The notes under the pieces were generated by a model that was given only the letters and a program-made list of their open reading frames with translations, had not been told where the DNA came from and did no database searches. Below, piece by piece: positions 1 to 5,562 of a DNA stretch of 5,598 nucleotides. Location of the stretch: NCBI GenBank assembly GCA_031384195.1, contig JANNAK010000245.1, positions 1 through 5,598 of the forward strand. The letters run 5' to 3'. This DNA is from JACPFV01 sp031384195. GTDB lineage: Bacteria; Pseudomonadota; Gammaproteobacteria; Nevskiales; Nevskiaceae. How positions within the stretch are numbered: position 1 is the stretch's first letter; every line of letters starts with the position of its first letter. The translations under genes were made by a program, and so were the position numbers.

Positions 1-726
1 GCCGTTGGCCAGCTGGGCGCGGGTTGGCAGCGACAGCGCCCAAAAAAACGACCCTGGATAAATCTCGGGCAGACGCGCCCAGCTGGCGCCGTTGTCAGTG
101 GACTGCGCGAGCAGTCCGCGCTCGCCGGCCAGCAGCAGCGATCCATCGGCGGCCTGGACCATGCCGTTCAGGTGAAAGTCCCCCAGTGCCTCGTGCACCT
201 GCGGCAGCCAGCTGCGACCGCCGTCGGTCGACACCAGGAATTGCCCGAAGGCACCAAACGCAATCAGCTTGCCGGCAAAGGGCCCCGCGACGCCCATCAG
301 GGGCAGCGATTTATCGCCGTCGAAAAAGGCTTCCTTCCAGGTCTTGCCCTGGTCCTCGCTGCGCAGGATCCAGCTGTCGTGGCCGACGGCCAGCGCGACG
401 TCGTCCCGGAAAATCGCCGCGTTCAGCGCCGAGCCGCGTGCCGGCTCGACGCTGGCCTCGGTCCACGGGCCGGCCGGGTCGTCCGCCAGCAGGATCACGC
501 CATTCTCACCGGCCGCTACCCAGCGGGAGCCGTGGTGCGCCAGGCCATTCAAGATGACCTTGTTCGCGAAAATCTGCGTGGCGGCAAACGGCGGCGGATG
601 GCGCGGCGAGAACGAGTACACCGCCGCCGCGAACACGATCCCCGTGATCAACAGTGACGGCCAGCCCCGCGCCATTGAACTTGTGGTGGCAGCGCTGTGC
701 GCCGCCGTTGGCTTGGCCTGTGACAT
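1..726 (-). CDS. Membrane-anchored YCF48/BNR-like beta-propeller protein (partial, 3' end outside window)
   Basis: The frame is open from an ATG at 726 to the left edge (242 codons, no stop), so the C-terminus is missing. The start is supported by GGAGG at 739-735, 8 bases upstream. Residues 1-20 are polar; residues about 22-39 (WPSLLITGIVFAAAVYSF) form one hydrophobic segment, read as a signal anchor or uncleaved signal peptide placing the rest outside the cytoplasm. Repeated blades follow, each with a G-x-x-G-x-[IFL]-like strand and a closing W: W69/W88, W119/W130, W173 and W216, with BNR-type turns such as SEDQGKTW, STDGGRSW and STDNGASW. This is the pattern of YCF48/photosystem II stability factor-like propellers, which in non-photosynthetic bacteria are usually of unknown function. 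It is the last gene visible in the operon, 41 bases after the thiolase. From memory, such proteins often sit beside RND/MMPL-type transporter genes in hydrocarbon and steroid degraders; a role in substrate uptake or export is inference only. Confidence 0.85.
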   Translation of the reverse strand, partial: MSQAKPTAAHSAATTSSMARGWPSLLITGIVFAAAVYSFSPRHPPPFAATQIFANKVILNGLAHHGSRWVAAGENGVILLADDPAGPWTEASVEPARGSALNAAIFRDDVALAVGHDSWILRSEDQGKTWKEAFFDGDKSLPLMGVAGPFAGKLIAFGAFGQFLVSTDGGRSWLPQVHEALGDFHLNGMVQAADGSLLLAGERGLLAQSTDNGASWARLPEIYPGSFFWALSLPTRAQLANG

Positions 727-734
727 TTTCCGGA

Positions 735-739
735 CCTCC
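735..739 (-). promoter_or_regulatory. Shine-Dalgarno of the YCF48-like gene
   Basis: GGAGG reads on the minus strand, 8 bases before the ATG at 726. It is one of the clearest ribosome binding sites in the window and fixes the start of the propeller gene, giving a protein that begins MSQAKPT ahead of its hydrophobic anchor. Confidence 0.8.
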
Positions 740-746
740 AGCACGT

Positions 747-763
747 CCCCAATCGAATCGGGG
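747..763 (-). other. Intergenic hairpin between thiolase and propeller gene
   Basis: CCCCGAT-TCG-ATTGGGG can fold into a 7-base-pair stem (one G-U wobble in RNA) with a 3-base loop, or a slightly shorter stem with a larger loop. It starts 4 bases after the thiolase stop codon and lies just upstream of the GGAGG of the next gene. No T-run follows on the minus strand, so it does not look like an intrinsic terminator. It could instead stabilise or process the transcript between the enzyme genes and the membrane-protein gene. The stem is seen; the role is inferred. Confidence 0.45.
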
Positions 764-767
764 CTAG

Positions 768-1979
768 TTATGTATTTGAAATCTCGAACAGCCCGGCAGC
801 ACCCATCCCCCCGCCGATGCACATCGTAACCACAGCGTACCGCACTCCCTGCCGACGGCCCTCGAGCAGCGCGTGGCCGACCATGCGCGCACCCGACATG
901 CCGAACGGATGGCCGATGGAAATCGCGCCACCGTTCACGTTCAGCCGGTCGTTCGGGATGCCCAGCTGGTCGCGGCAATAAATGACCTGGCAGGCAAAAG
1001 CCTCATTCAATTCCCACAGGCCGATGTCCGACACTTTGAGGCCGTGGCGGGCCAGCAGCTTGGGGATGGCAAACACCGGGCCGATGCCCATCTGGTCCGG
1101 ATTGCAGCCGGCCACCGCAACACCGCGGTAGGTGCCCAGCGCCTTGATGCCGCGCTGCCTGGCCTGAGCCGCACCCATCAGCGTGACCACCGCCGCGCCA
1201 TCCGACAGCTGCGAGGCATTGCCGGCGGTGATGTGCTGGCCCTGCTTGACCCAGCGACCGTCCTTCCAGACTGGCTTCAGCGCGGACAGGCTCTCCAGCG
1301 TGGTGCTCGGGCGGTTGCCTTCGTCCTGATCCAGCGTGACGGCCTGCTTGTCGGTCGGCTTGCCTTCCTTGTCGTAGAGCTGCTTCTGCACGCTCATCGG
1401 CACAATTTCGTCCTTGAACCGACCCGCCTGCTGCGCCGCTGCCGTGCGCTGCTGGCTTTGCAGTGCGTACTCGTCCTGCGCCTGCCGCGAGATGCCGTAG
1501 CGCTCGGCCACGATCTCGGCGGTCTCAATCATCGGGATGTAGGCGGTGGGTTCGGCCGCGATCACGGCCTCGGAGATGAAGCGGTAGGTGTTCTTGTGCG
1601 CGTTCTGGGTCAGCGAGATGGATTCCAGACCGCCGGCGACCACCACGTCCTTCTCGCCGGCCATGATGTTCTTGGCGCCGAAGGCGATGCTCATCAGTCC
1701 CGACGAGCACTGGCGATCAAGCGTCATGCCCGACACCGTGTCCGGCAGCCCGCCGGTATACGCGCACAACCGGCCGAGGTTGTAGGCCTGGGTGCCTTGC
1801 TGAGCCGCGGCGCCGAGGATCACATCATCCACTTCTTTCGGCTCGACGCCAGCGCGCTTCACCGCCTCGCGGATCACGTGGCCGCCGAGCACCGGCGCCT
1901 CGGTATCGTTGAAGGCGCCGCGATAGGCCTTGCCGATGGCGGTGCGGGCAACGGAAACAATCACTGCTTCATTGGTCAT
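768..1979 (-). CDS. Acetyl-CoA C-acyltransferase (type II thiolase, FadA family)
   Basis: Thiolases cleave 3-ketoacyl-CoA with CoA to release acetyl-CoA (or propionyl-CoA) and a shortened acyl-CoA in the cytoplasm. The 403-residue length is normal for the family. All catalytic elements are present: the nucleophilic Cys91 in DRQCSSG, the NEAF motif at 325-328, His357 in GGAISIGHPFGMSGAR, and the second Cys387 in MCIGGGMGAAG. The ATG at 1979 begins a typical thiolase N-terminus (EAVIVSVARTAIGK). No Shine-Dalgarno is visible upstream, where an 81-base inverted-repeat element abuts the start codon. The operon position suggests it performs thiolysis in steroid ring C/D (HIP) degradation, the role of FadA6 in mycobacteria. 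However, the active-site blocks look more like general FadA/AtoB thiolases than FadA6 as I recall it. The family is secure; the exact substrate is not. Confidence 0.93.
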   Translation of the reverse strand: MTNEAVIVSVARTAIGKAYRGAFNDTEAPVLGGHVIREAVKRAGVEPKEVDDVILGAAAQQGTQAYNLGRLCAYTGGLPDTVSGMTLDRQCSSGLMSIAFGAKNIMAGEKDVVVAGGLESISLTQNAHKNTYRFISEAVIAAEPTAYIPMIETAEIVAERYGISRQAQDEYALQSQQRTAAAQQAGRFKDEIVPMSVQKQLYDKEGKPTDKQAVTLDQDEGNRPSTTLESLSALKPVWKDGRWVKQGQHITAGNASQLSDGAAVVTLMGAAQARQRGIKALGTYRGVAVAGCNPDQMGIGPVFAIPKLLARHGLKVSDIGLWELNEAFACQVIYCRDQLGIPNDRLNVNGGAISIGHPFGMSGARMVGHALLEGRRQGVRYAVVTMCIGGGMGAAGLFEISNT

Positions 1980-1980
1980 G

Positions 1981-2061
1981 AAATGGGGCCAGGTTCGATT
2001 TTCGGAGGACTCATTTTGGGGTACGCGCGACCAGGGATGACATTCGAGCGCGGCCCCTTTT
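1981..2061. repeat. Intergenic imperfect inverted-repeat element (MITE- or REP-like)
   Basis: The gap between the hydratase stop and the thiolase ATG is almost exactly one inverted-repeat unit. Bases 1981-1998 pair with 2044-2061 at 14 of 18 positions, including AAA/TTT at the tips, a perfect GGGGCC/GGCCCC block (1985-1990 with 2052-2057) and TCGA/TCGA. About 45 bases separate the arms. The left tip is one base from the thiolase start codon, and the right tip overlaps the TAA stop of the hydratase. I see no clear target-site duplication and no coding capacity. It could be a small non-autonomous mobile or REP-like element, or a folded intercistronic RNA. Only copies elsewhere in the genome would decide. 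Confidence 0.5.
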
Positions 2062-2522
2062 TAGAAGTAATAGCGGGAAATGGTGTCGGCCACGCAGGCC
2101 GGCTTGGGCTCGTTCTCGATCTCGACGGTGACGCGGATTACCGCCTGCACGCCGCCGTCCTTGGTGCGCTCGGCAGCGACCACTTCGCCGTGCGGGCGAA
2201 TGCGGGCGCCTGCTTTGACCGCCGCCGGAAAGCGCACCTTGTCGGTGCCGTAATTCACGCCCATCTTCATGCCCTTCACTTCAACCAACTGCGGCAGGAA
2301 CCTGGAGATCAACGACAGCGTGAGATAGCCATGCGCGATGCAGGCACCGAACGGACCGGCCTTGGCCCGCGCCGGCTCGACGTGGATCCACTGGTGGTCG
2401 TCGGTGGCGTCGGCGAACTTGTTGATGCGCTCCTGTGTGATCAGCGTCCACTCGCCATGGCCCAGCGACTTGCCGACGCTGGCGAGGATGGATTCGGGCG
2501 AATCAAACACGGTGCTTGGCAC
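2061..2522 (-). CDS. MaoC/NodN-type (R)-specific enoyl-CoA hydratase
   Basis: This 153-residue single-hotdog protein belongs to the MaoC dehydratase family, in the branch that includes NodN and mycobacterial HtdZ (Rv0130), whose sequence I recall as closely similar. Such enzymes add water to trans-2-enoyl-CoA to give the (R)-3-hydroxyacyl-CoA, usually as dimers in the cytoplasm. The hydratase-2 motif is visible at residues 36-65: FADAT, then Asp42 and His47 with the usual four-residue spacing (D-H-Q-W-I-H), then AGPFG and IAHGYLTLSL. Further family blocks are NYGTDKVRFPAAV (90-102) and the C-terminal KPACVAD. The start is a GTG at 2522, with a weak AAAGGG 7 bases upstream and only 2 bases after the ipdF stop, so translation is probably coupled. 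No ATG lies near the N-terminus. Its context implies hydration of an unsaturated CoA thioester in HIP degradation; the substrate is inferred. Confidence 0.92.
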   Translation of the reverse strand: MPSTVFDSPESILASVGKSLGHGEWTLITQERINKFADATDDHQWIHVEPARAKAGPFGACIAHGYLTLSLISRFLPQLVEVKGMKMGVNYGTDKVRFPAAVKAGARIRPHGEVVAAERTKDGGVQAVIRVTVEIENEPKPACVADTISRYYF

Positions 2523-2524
2523 GG

Positions 2525-3310
2525 TCAGGCCCTTTGGCTGGAAGCGGAGATCACTTCGCCAGTCATATAGGAGGAGTAGTCACTGGCCAGGAACACGATG
2601 ACGTTGGCGATCTCCCACACCTCGGCGGCGCGGCCGAAGGCCTCGCGCGAAGCCAGGTTGTTCAGCAACTCCTCGGAAGCGCTCTTCTTCAGGTGATCGT
2701 GGATGGCGATCGACGGCGCCACCGCGTTGATGCGCACGCCGAATTCAGCGGCTTCCAGCGCCGCGCAACGGGTCAACGCCATCACGCCGGCCTTGGCGGC
2801 GGCATAGTGGGACTGCTCCTTCTGCGCCCGCCAGCCCAGCACCGAGGCGTTGTTGACGATGGCGCCGCGACCCCGGCCCTGCATCTTCTTCAGCATCGCG
2901 CGGGTCATGCGAAAGGTTCCATTGAGCGACACGTCGATCACGCGCAGCCATTCCTCGTCGCTCATCTCGACCAGGCGCTTGCTGCCGCCGTGGCCGGCGT
3001 TGTTCACCAGCACGTCGATGCCGCCCGTCTGCTGGTCCGCTTCCTCGACCAGCGCCTGCACGTCGGCCTCGATGGAGACGTTGGCCAGCTTGCCGAAAAC
3101 CCTGGCGGCGGGAAATCCACTTTGCAGTGCGGCCACCGCCTCGCCCAGCCGGCGCTCGTGAATGTCGGAAATCACCAGCGCCCGGGCACCCTCTTCCAGG
3201 CAGCGCCTGGCGGTGGCAAAACCGATGCCGCCACCGGCGGCGGCGGTGACCAGCACCGAGCGACCCTTGAGCAGTCCGTGTCCGGGCACGTAGCTTGGAG
3301 CGATGTTCAT
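2525..3310 (-). CDS. ipdF: SDR-family oxidoreductase, IpdF-like (steroid HIP degradation)
   Basis: IpdF is a short-chain dehydrogenase that interconverts the 5-hydroxy and 5-oxo forms of the HIP-derived indane-carboxyl-CoA, a step before opening of the last steroid rings. From the ATG at 3310 the protein has 261 residues, a Rossmann fold and the full SDR catalytic set: Asn130 (VSLNGTF), Ser156 (NNASVLGW), Tyr169 and Lys173 (SHYAAAK), with NNAG at 103-106. The cofactor loop is VTAAAGGGIG at about 21-30 instead of the classical TGxxxGIG. This variant, with NNASVLGWRAQ, SHYAAAKAGVMALTRC, EAFGRAAE and ASDYSSYMTGEVIS, matches mycobacterial IpdF (Rv3559c) as I recall it. An in-frame TTG at 3325 would add 5 residues, but neither start has a good Shine-Dalgarno of its own. 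The gene lies 41 bases after the dehydrogenase and 2 before the hydratase, consistent with one operon. Confidence 0.9.
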   Translation of the reverse strand: MNIAPSYVPGHGLLKGRSVLVTAAAGGGIGFATARRCLEEGARALVISDIHERRLGEAVAALQSGFPAARVFGKLANVSIEADVQALVEEADQQTGGIDVLVNNAGHGGSKRLVEMSDEEWLRVIDVSLNGTFRMTRAMLKKMQGRGRGAIVNNASVLGWRAQKEQSHYAAAKAGVMALTRCAALEAAEFGVRINAVAPSIAIHDHLKKSASEELLNNLASREAFGRAAEVWEIANVIVFLASDYSSYMTGEVISASSQRA

Positions 3311-3351
3311 CCGCAGACTTGCCAATGACGAGAAATCGTATGCGACACCAT
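3307..3351 (-). CDS. Possible 14-codon mini-ORF coupling the dehydrogenase to ipdF
   Basis: Immediately after the dehydrogenase TAA (3354-3352) comes an ATG at 3351 with AGGAG 8 bases upstream. It reads MVSHTISRHWQVCG and ends at a TGA (3309-3307) that overlaps the ipdF ATG (3310-3308) as ATGA. The mini-ORF therefore bridges the whole intercistronic gap and could deliver terminating ribosomes to ipdF, which lacks its own strong ribosome binding site. The peptide resembles no protein I recognise. It could be a translational-coupling device, or an accident created by the codons at the end of the dehydrogenase gene (Arg-Gly-Asp supplies the AGGAG). Confidence 0.35.
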   Translation of the reverse strand: MVSHTISRHWQVCG

Positions 3352-5562
3352 TTATTTGTCTCCTCTGGGTTCGCGCGGCATGCCCAAGCCACGTTCGGCG
3401 ATCAGGTTCAGCTGGATTTCATTGGTGCCGGCGTAAATCGTGTCGGCGCGCGAAAACAAGAATAGCTGCTGAAGCGGACGGATGTCCGGGTGCTGGCTGA
3501 TCACGTCGGCTTCCGGCCCCAGCACGTCGGCGGCCAGTTTGCCGAGATCGCGGTGCCAGTTGGACCAGCAGTACTTGGAGATCAGGGCTTCGCGCGACAG
3601 CGTCGTGCTCGCCCCGTCGCCCAGCATGCGCAGGGCGTTGTAGCGCAGCACCTTCAGGCCGGTCCAGGCGCTGGCCATGCGTTGGCGGATGGCCGGGTTG
3701 CGCAACTGCCCGTTGCGCTTTGCCGCCTTGACCACCAGGTCCAGCTCGTGGGCAAAGCGCAGCTGCTGGCCCAGCGTGGACACCCCGCGCTCGGCTTCGA
3801 GCAAGCCCATGGCGACTTTCCAGCCGTTGCCCGGCCCGCCGACCACGTCGTCGGCCGCCGCCACCGCGCCGTCAAAGAACACCTCGTTGAATTCGCTGCC
3901 GCCGCTCATCTGTTCGATCGGGCGAATGGTGATGCCCGGCTGCTTCAGCGGCATCAGCAAAAAGCTCAGGCCACGGCCGCCCTTGCTGCCAGGCTCGCTG
4001 CGCGCCAGCACGAAGATCCAGTCGGATTCGTGCGCCAGCGAAGTCCAGATCTTCTGTCCGCAGACCTTGAAGCTGCCGTCGGCCTGTGGTTCTGCGCGGG
4101 TCTGGACGTTGGACAAATCCGAGCCGGCATTCGGTTCGGAATAACCCTGCGCCCAATACGTGGTGCCGGCGACAATGCCCGGCAAGTGCCGCTGCTTCTG
4201 TTCCTCGCTGCCGAAATTCAGCACCGCCGGCCCGAGCAGTCCTTCGCTCAGCAGGCTGATACGTCCCGGTCCGCCGGCGCGGGCGTACTCCTCGTGGAAG
4301 ATCACTTGCTCGCCGATCGACAGGCCGCGGCCCCAGGGCCTGGGCCAGCCGACGCAGGTCCAGCGACCCTTGGCCAGCGCCAGTTCCCAGTCCTTGCGCA
4401 GCGCCGGGTAGGCCTCTTCGTCACCGGGTCCGCCGCGATGCCTGAGCACGGCGAAGCGGCCGGTCAGGTGCTTGCGCATCCAGTCCGACACTTCGCGCCG
4501 GAACTCGCCGTCGCCCGCGCGGACCGGCTGGCGTGCGCCGCGCGTCGCTCCCAGCACCTCCTCGGCGACCGCTTCCCGCAACAGGTCAGCGGCGCCGAGC
4601 CAGTGCGCATTGGCCTGCGCGCGCTTGAAGTAGAGCTGTGGATCGAACTCGGTGGTGAATCCCACGCCGCCGTGCAACTGGATGCACTCGGCGGCGGCGT
4701 GGAAGAAGGTGTCGGAGGCCAGTGCCTTGGCCGCCGCGCATTCTATGCCCGCGCCCTGGACGCTGGCGCCGTGGACCAGCGAGCGCAGGCTCTCGATCAT
4801 GACCATCAACTGTGCGCAGCGGTGCTTGACCGCCTGGAACGAGGCAATGCTGCGTCCAAACTGCTTTCGGTCCGAGGTGTAGCGGACGATGAGGTCGAGG
4901 CACTGTTGCGCCCCGCCCAACTGCTCGGCCGCCAGATAAAGGAGTGACAACAGGCGGGCTCGGGCCAATCCCGCGGGCTTGCCGTCGTCGACGCGCAGCG
5001 CGGGCGTTCCGCGCAGGCTGACGCGTGCGTATCGGCGAGTGATATCCCAGGTCGTCAGCGGCTCGACTTTCAGTCCGCGAGCGCCCGGCGCCACGGCATA
5101 CACGCGCCGGCCATCGCCAAACAGCAGCAGGCTGGCCTCGGCACCGAAGGACACGATGGCGCTGCCCGTCAGCTTGCCGGCGTTTACCGTCATCGGCACA
5201 TCCATGCAGGCCGTGGCGATCAGCGACCCGTCGGCGATCTTCGGCAGCCAGGCCGCCCGCGCCTTGGCATTGCCCGCTTGCGACAGCAGCGTCCCGGCCA
5301 GGCCGACGCTGGAAAAGAACGGCGACGGCGCGAGGAAGCGGCCCATCTGCTCGGCGATGAGCGCCAGTTCGACGGGCCCCATGCCAAGACCTCCGTGCGA
5401 TTCCTCAATCGCCACCCCGCACCAGCCCAGCTCGCCAATCCGGCGCCACAAGTCGGCATCAAACCCGGCCGCCTTGCGCACCGTCGCAGAGTCGCAGGCA
5501 TCCGCCAGAAACTCGGCGGCCGAATCCCGGATCATTTTCTGGTCGTCAGTCAACGGAGTCAA
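3352..5562 (-). CDS. Fused two-domain acyl-CoA dehydrogenase, IpdE2-IpdE1-like
   Basis: At 736 residues this is twice the usual acyl-CoA dehydrogenase length. Domain 1 (about 1-340) has the N-terminal helix LTDDQKMIRDSA, the E-x-x-GGLGMGPVE segment (54-65), DRKQFG (231-236) and QLHGGVGFTTE (295-305), but no IYEGT-like motif. Domain 2 (about 352-736) has QGYSEPNAGSDLS (472-484), GQKIWTSLAH, EFNEVFFD, GVSTLGQQ and a terminal ADTIYAGTNEIQ. Domain 2 closely matches IpdE1 (FadE30) from memory, and domain 1 resembles the partner-type subunit (IpdE2, FadE33). Such enzymes are FAD-dependent heteromers that dehydrogenate HIP-derived acyl-CoAs in steroid degradation. The usual C-terminal Glu is Ala711; Glu591 in LEAERGVST is the likely catalytic base. 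The start is a TTG with GGGGAG 8 bases upstream. The frame stays open to the right edge, so a start further upstream is not excluded. First visible gene of the operon. Assigning domain 1 to IpdE2 is less certain than assigning domain 2 to IpdE1. Confidence 0.92.
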   Translation of the reverse strand: MTPLTDDQKMIRDSAAEFLADACDSATVRKAAGFDADLWRRIGELGWCGVAIEESHGGLGMGPVELALIAEQMGRFLAPSPFFSSVGLAGTLLSQAGNAKARAAWLPKIADGSLIATACMDVPMTVNAGKLTGSAIVSFGAEASLLLFGDGRRVYAVAPGARGLKVEPLTTWDITRRYARVSLRGTPALRVDDGKPAGLARARLLSLLYLAAEQLGGAQQCLDLIVRYTSDRKQFGRSIASFQAVKHRCAQLMVMIESLRSLVHGASVQGAGIECAAAKALASDTFFHAAAECIQLHGGVGFTTEFDPQLYFKRAQANAHWLGAADLLREAVAEEVLGATRGARQPVRAGDGEFRREVSDWMRKHLTGRFAVLRHRGGPGDEEAYPALRKDWELALAKGRWTCVGWPRPWGRGLSIGEQVIFHEEYARAGGPGRISLLSEGLLGPAVLNFGSEEQKQRHLPGIVAGTTYWAQGYSEPNAGSDLSNVQTRAEPQADGSFKVCGQKIWTSLAHESDWIFVLARSEPGSKGGRGLSFLLMPLKQPGITIRPIEQMSGGSEFNEVFFDGAVAAADDVVGGPGNGWKVAMGLLEAERGVSTLGQQLRFAHELDLVVKAAKRNGQLRNPAIRQRMASAWTGLKVLRYNALRMLGDGASTTLSREALISKYCWSNWHRDLGKLAADVLGPEADVISQHPDIRPLQQLFLFSRADTIYAGTNEIQLNLIAERGLGMPREPRGDK
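3360..3364 (-). promoter_or_regulatory. Strong Shine-Dalgarno at the end of the dehydrogenase gene
   Basis: AGGAG on the minus strand lies inside the last codons of the dehydrogenase, 8 bases before the out-of-frame ATG at 3351. It is about 49 bases before the ipdF ATG at 3310, too far to serve that start directly. It therefore points to initiation of the 14-codon mini-ORF or re-initiation between the two genes. Confidence 0.5.

Noticed and set aside
24..829. Three overlapping plus-strand frames at the left end
   Set aside because: The minus strand here encodes a continuous propeller protein with a signal anchor and a good ribosome site; the plus-strand translations are Arg/Pro-rich and unlike any protein.
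1985..2062. Rho-independent terminator ending in the T-run at 2058-2062
   Set aside because: The T-run lies 3' of the stem only on the plus strand, where there is no gene, and the loop of about 60 bases is too large for an intrinsic terminator.
873..2570. Long plus-strand open frame (565 codons) opposite the thiolase and hydratase
   Set aside because: It is antisense to two genes with complete family motifs, runs across their intergenic gap, and its translation is low-complexity Arg/Ala/Gly/His-rich with no recognisable domain. High GC commonly opens such frames.
3311..3325. TTG at 3325 as the ipdF start
   Set aside because: It would add only MASLR, has no Shine-Dalgarno, and the ATG at 3310 gives an N-terminus of usual length; kept as an alternative only.
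3490..4947. Long plus-strand open frame (485 codons) opposite the dehydrogenase
   Set aside because: It is a shadow of the double acyl-CoA dehydrogenase, with a compositionally biased translation and no motif.
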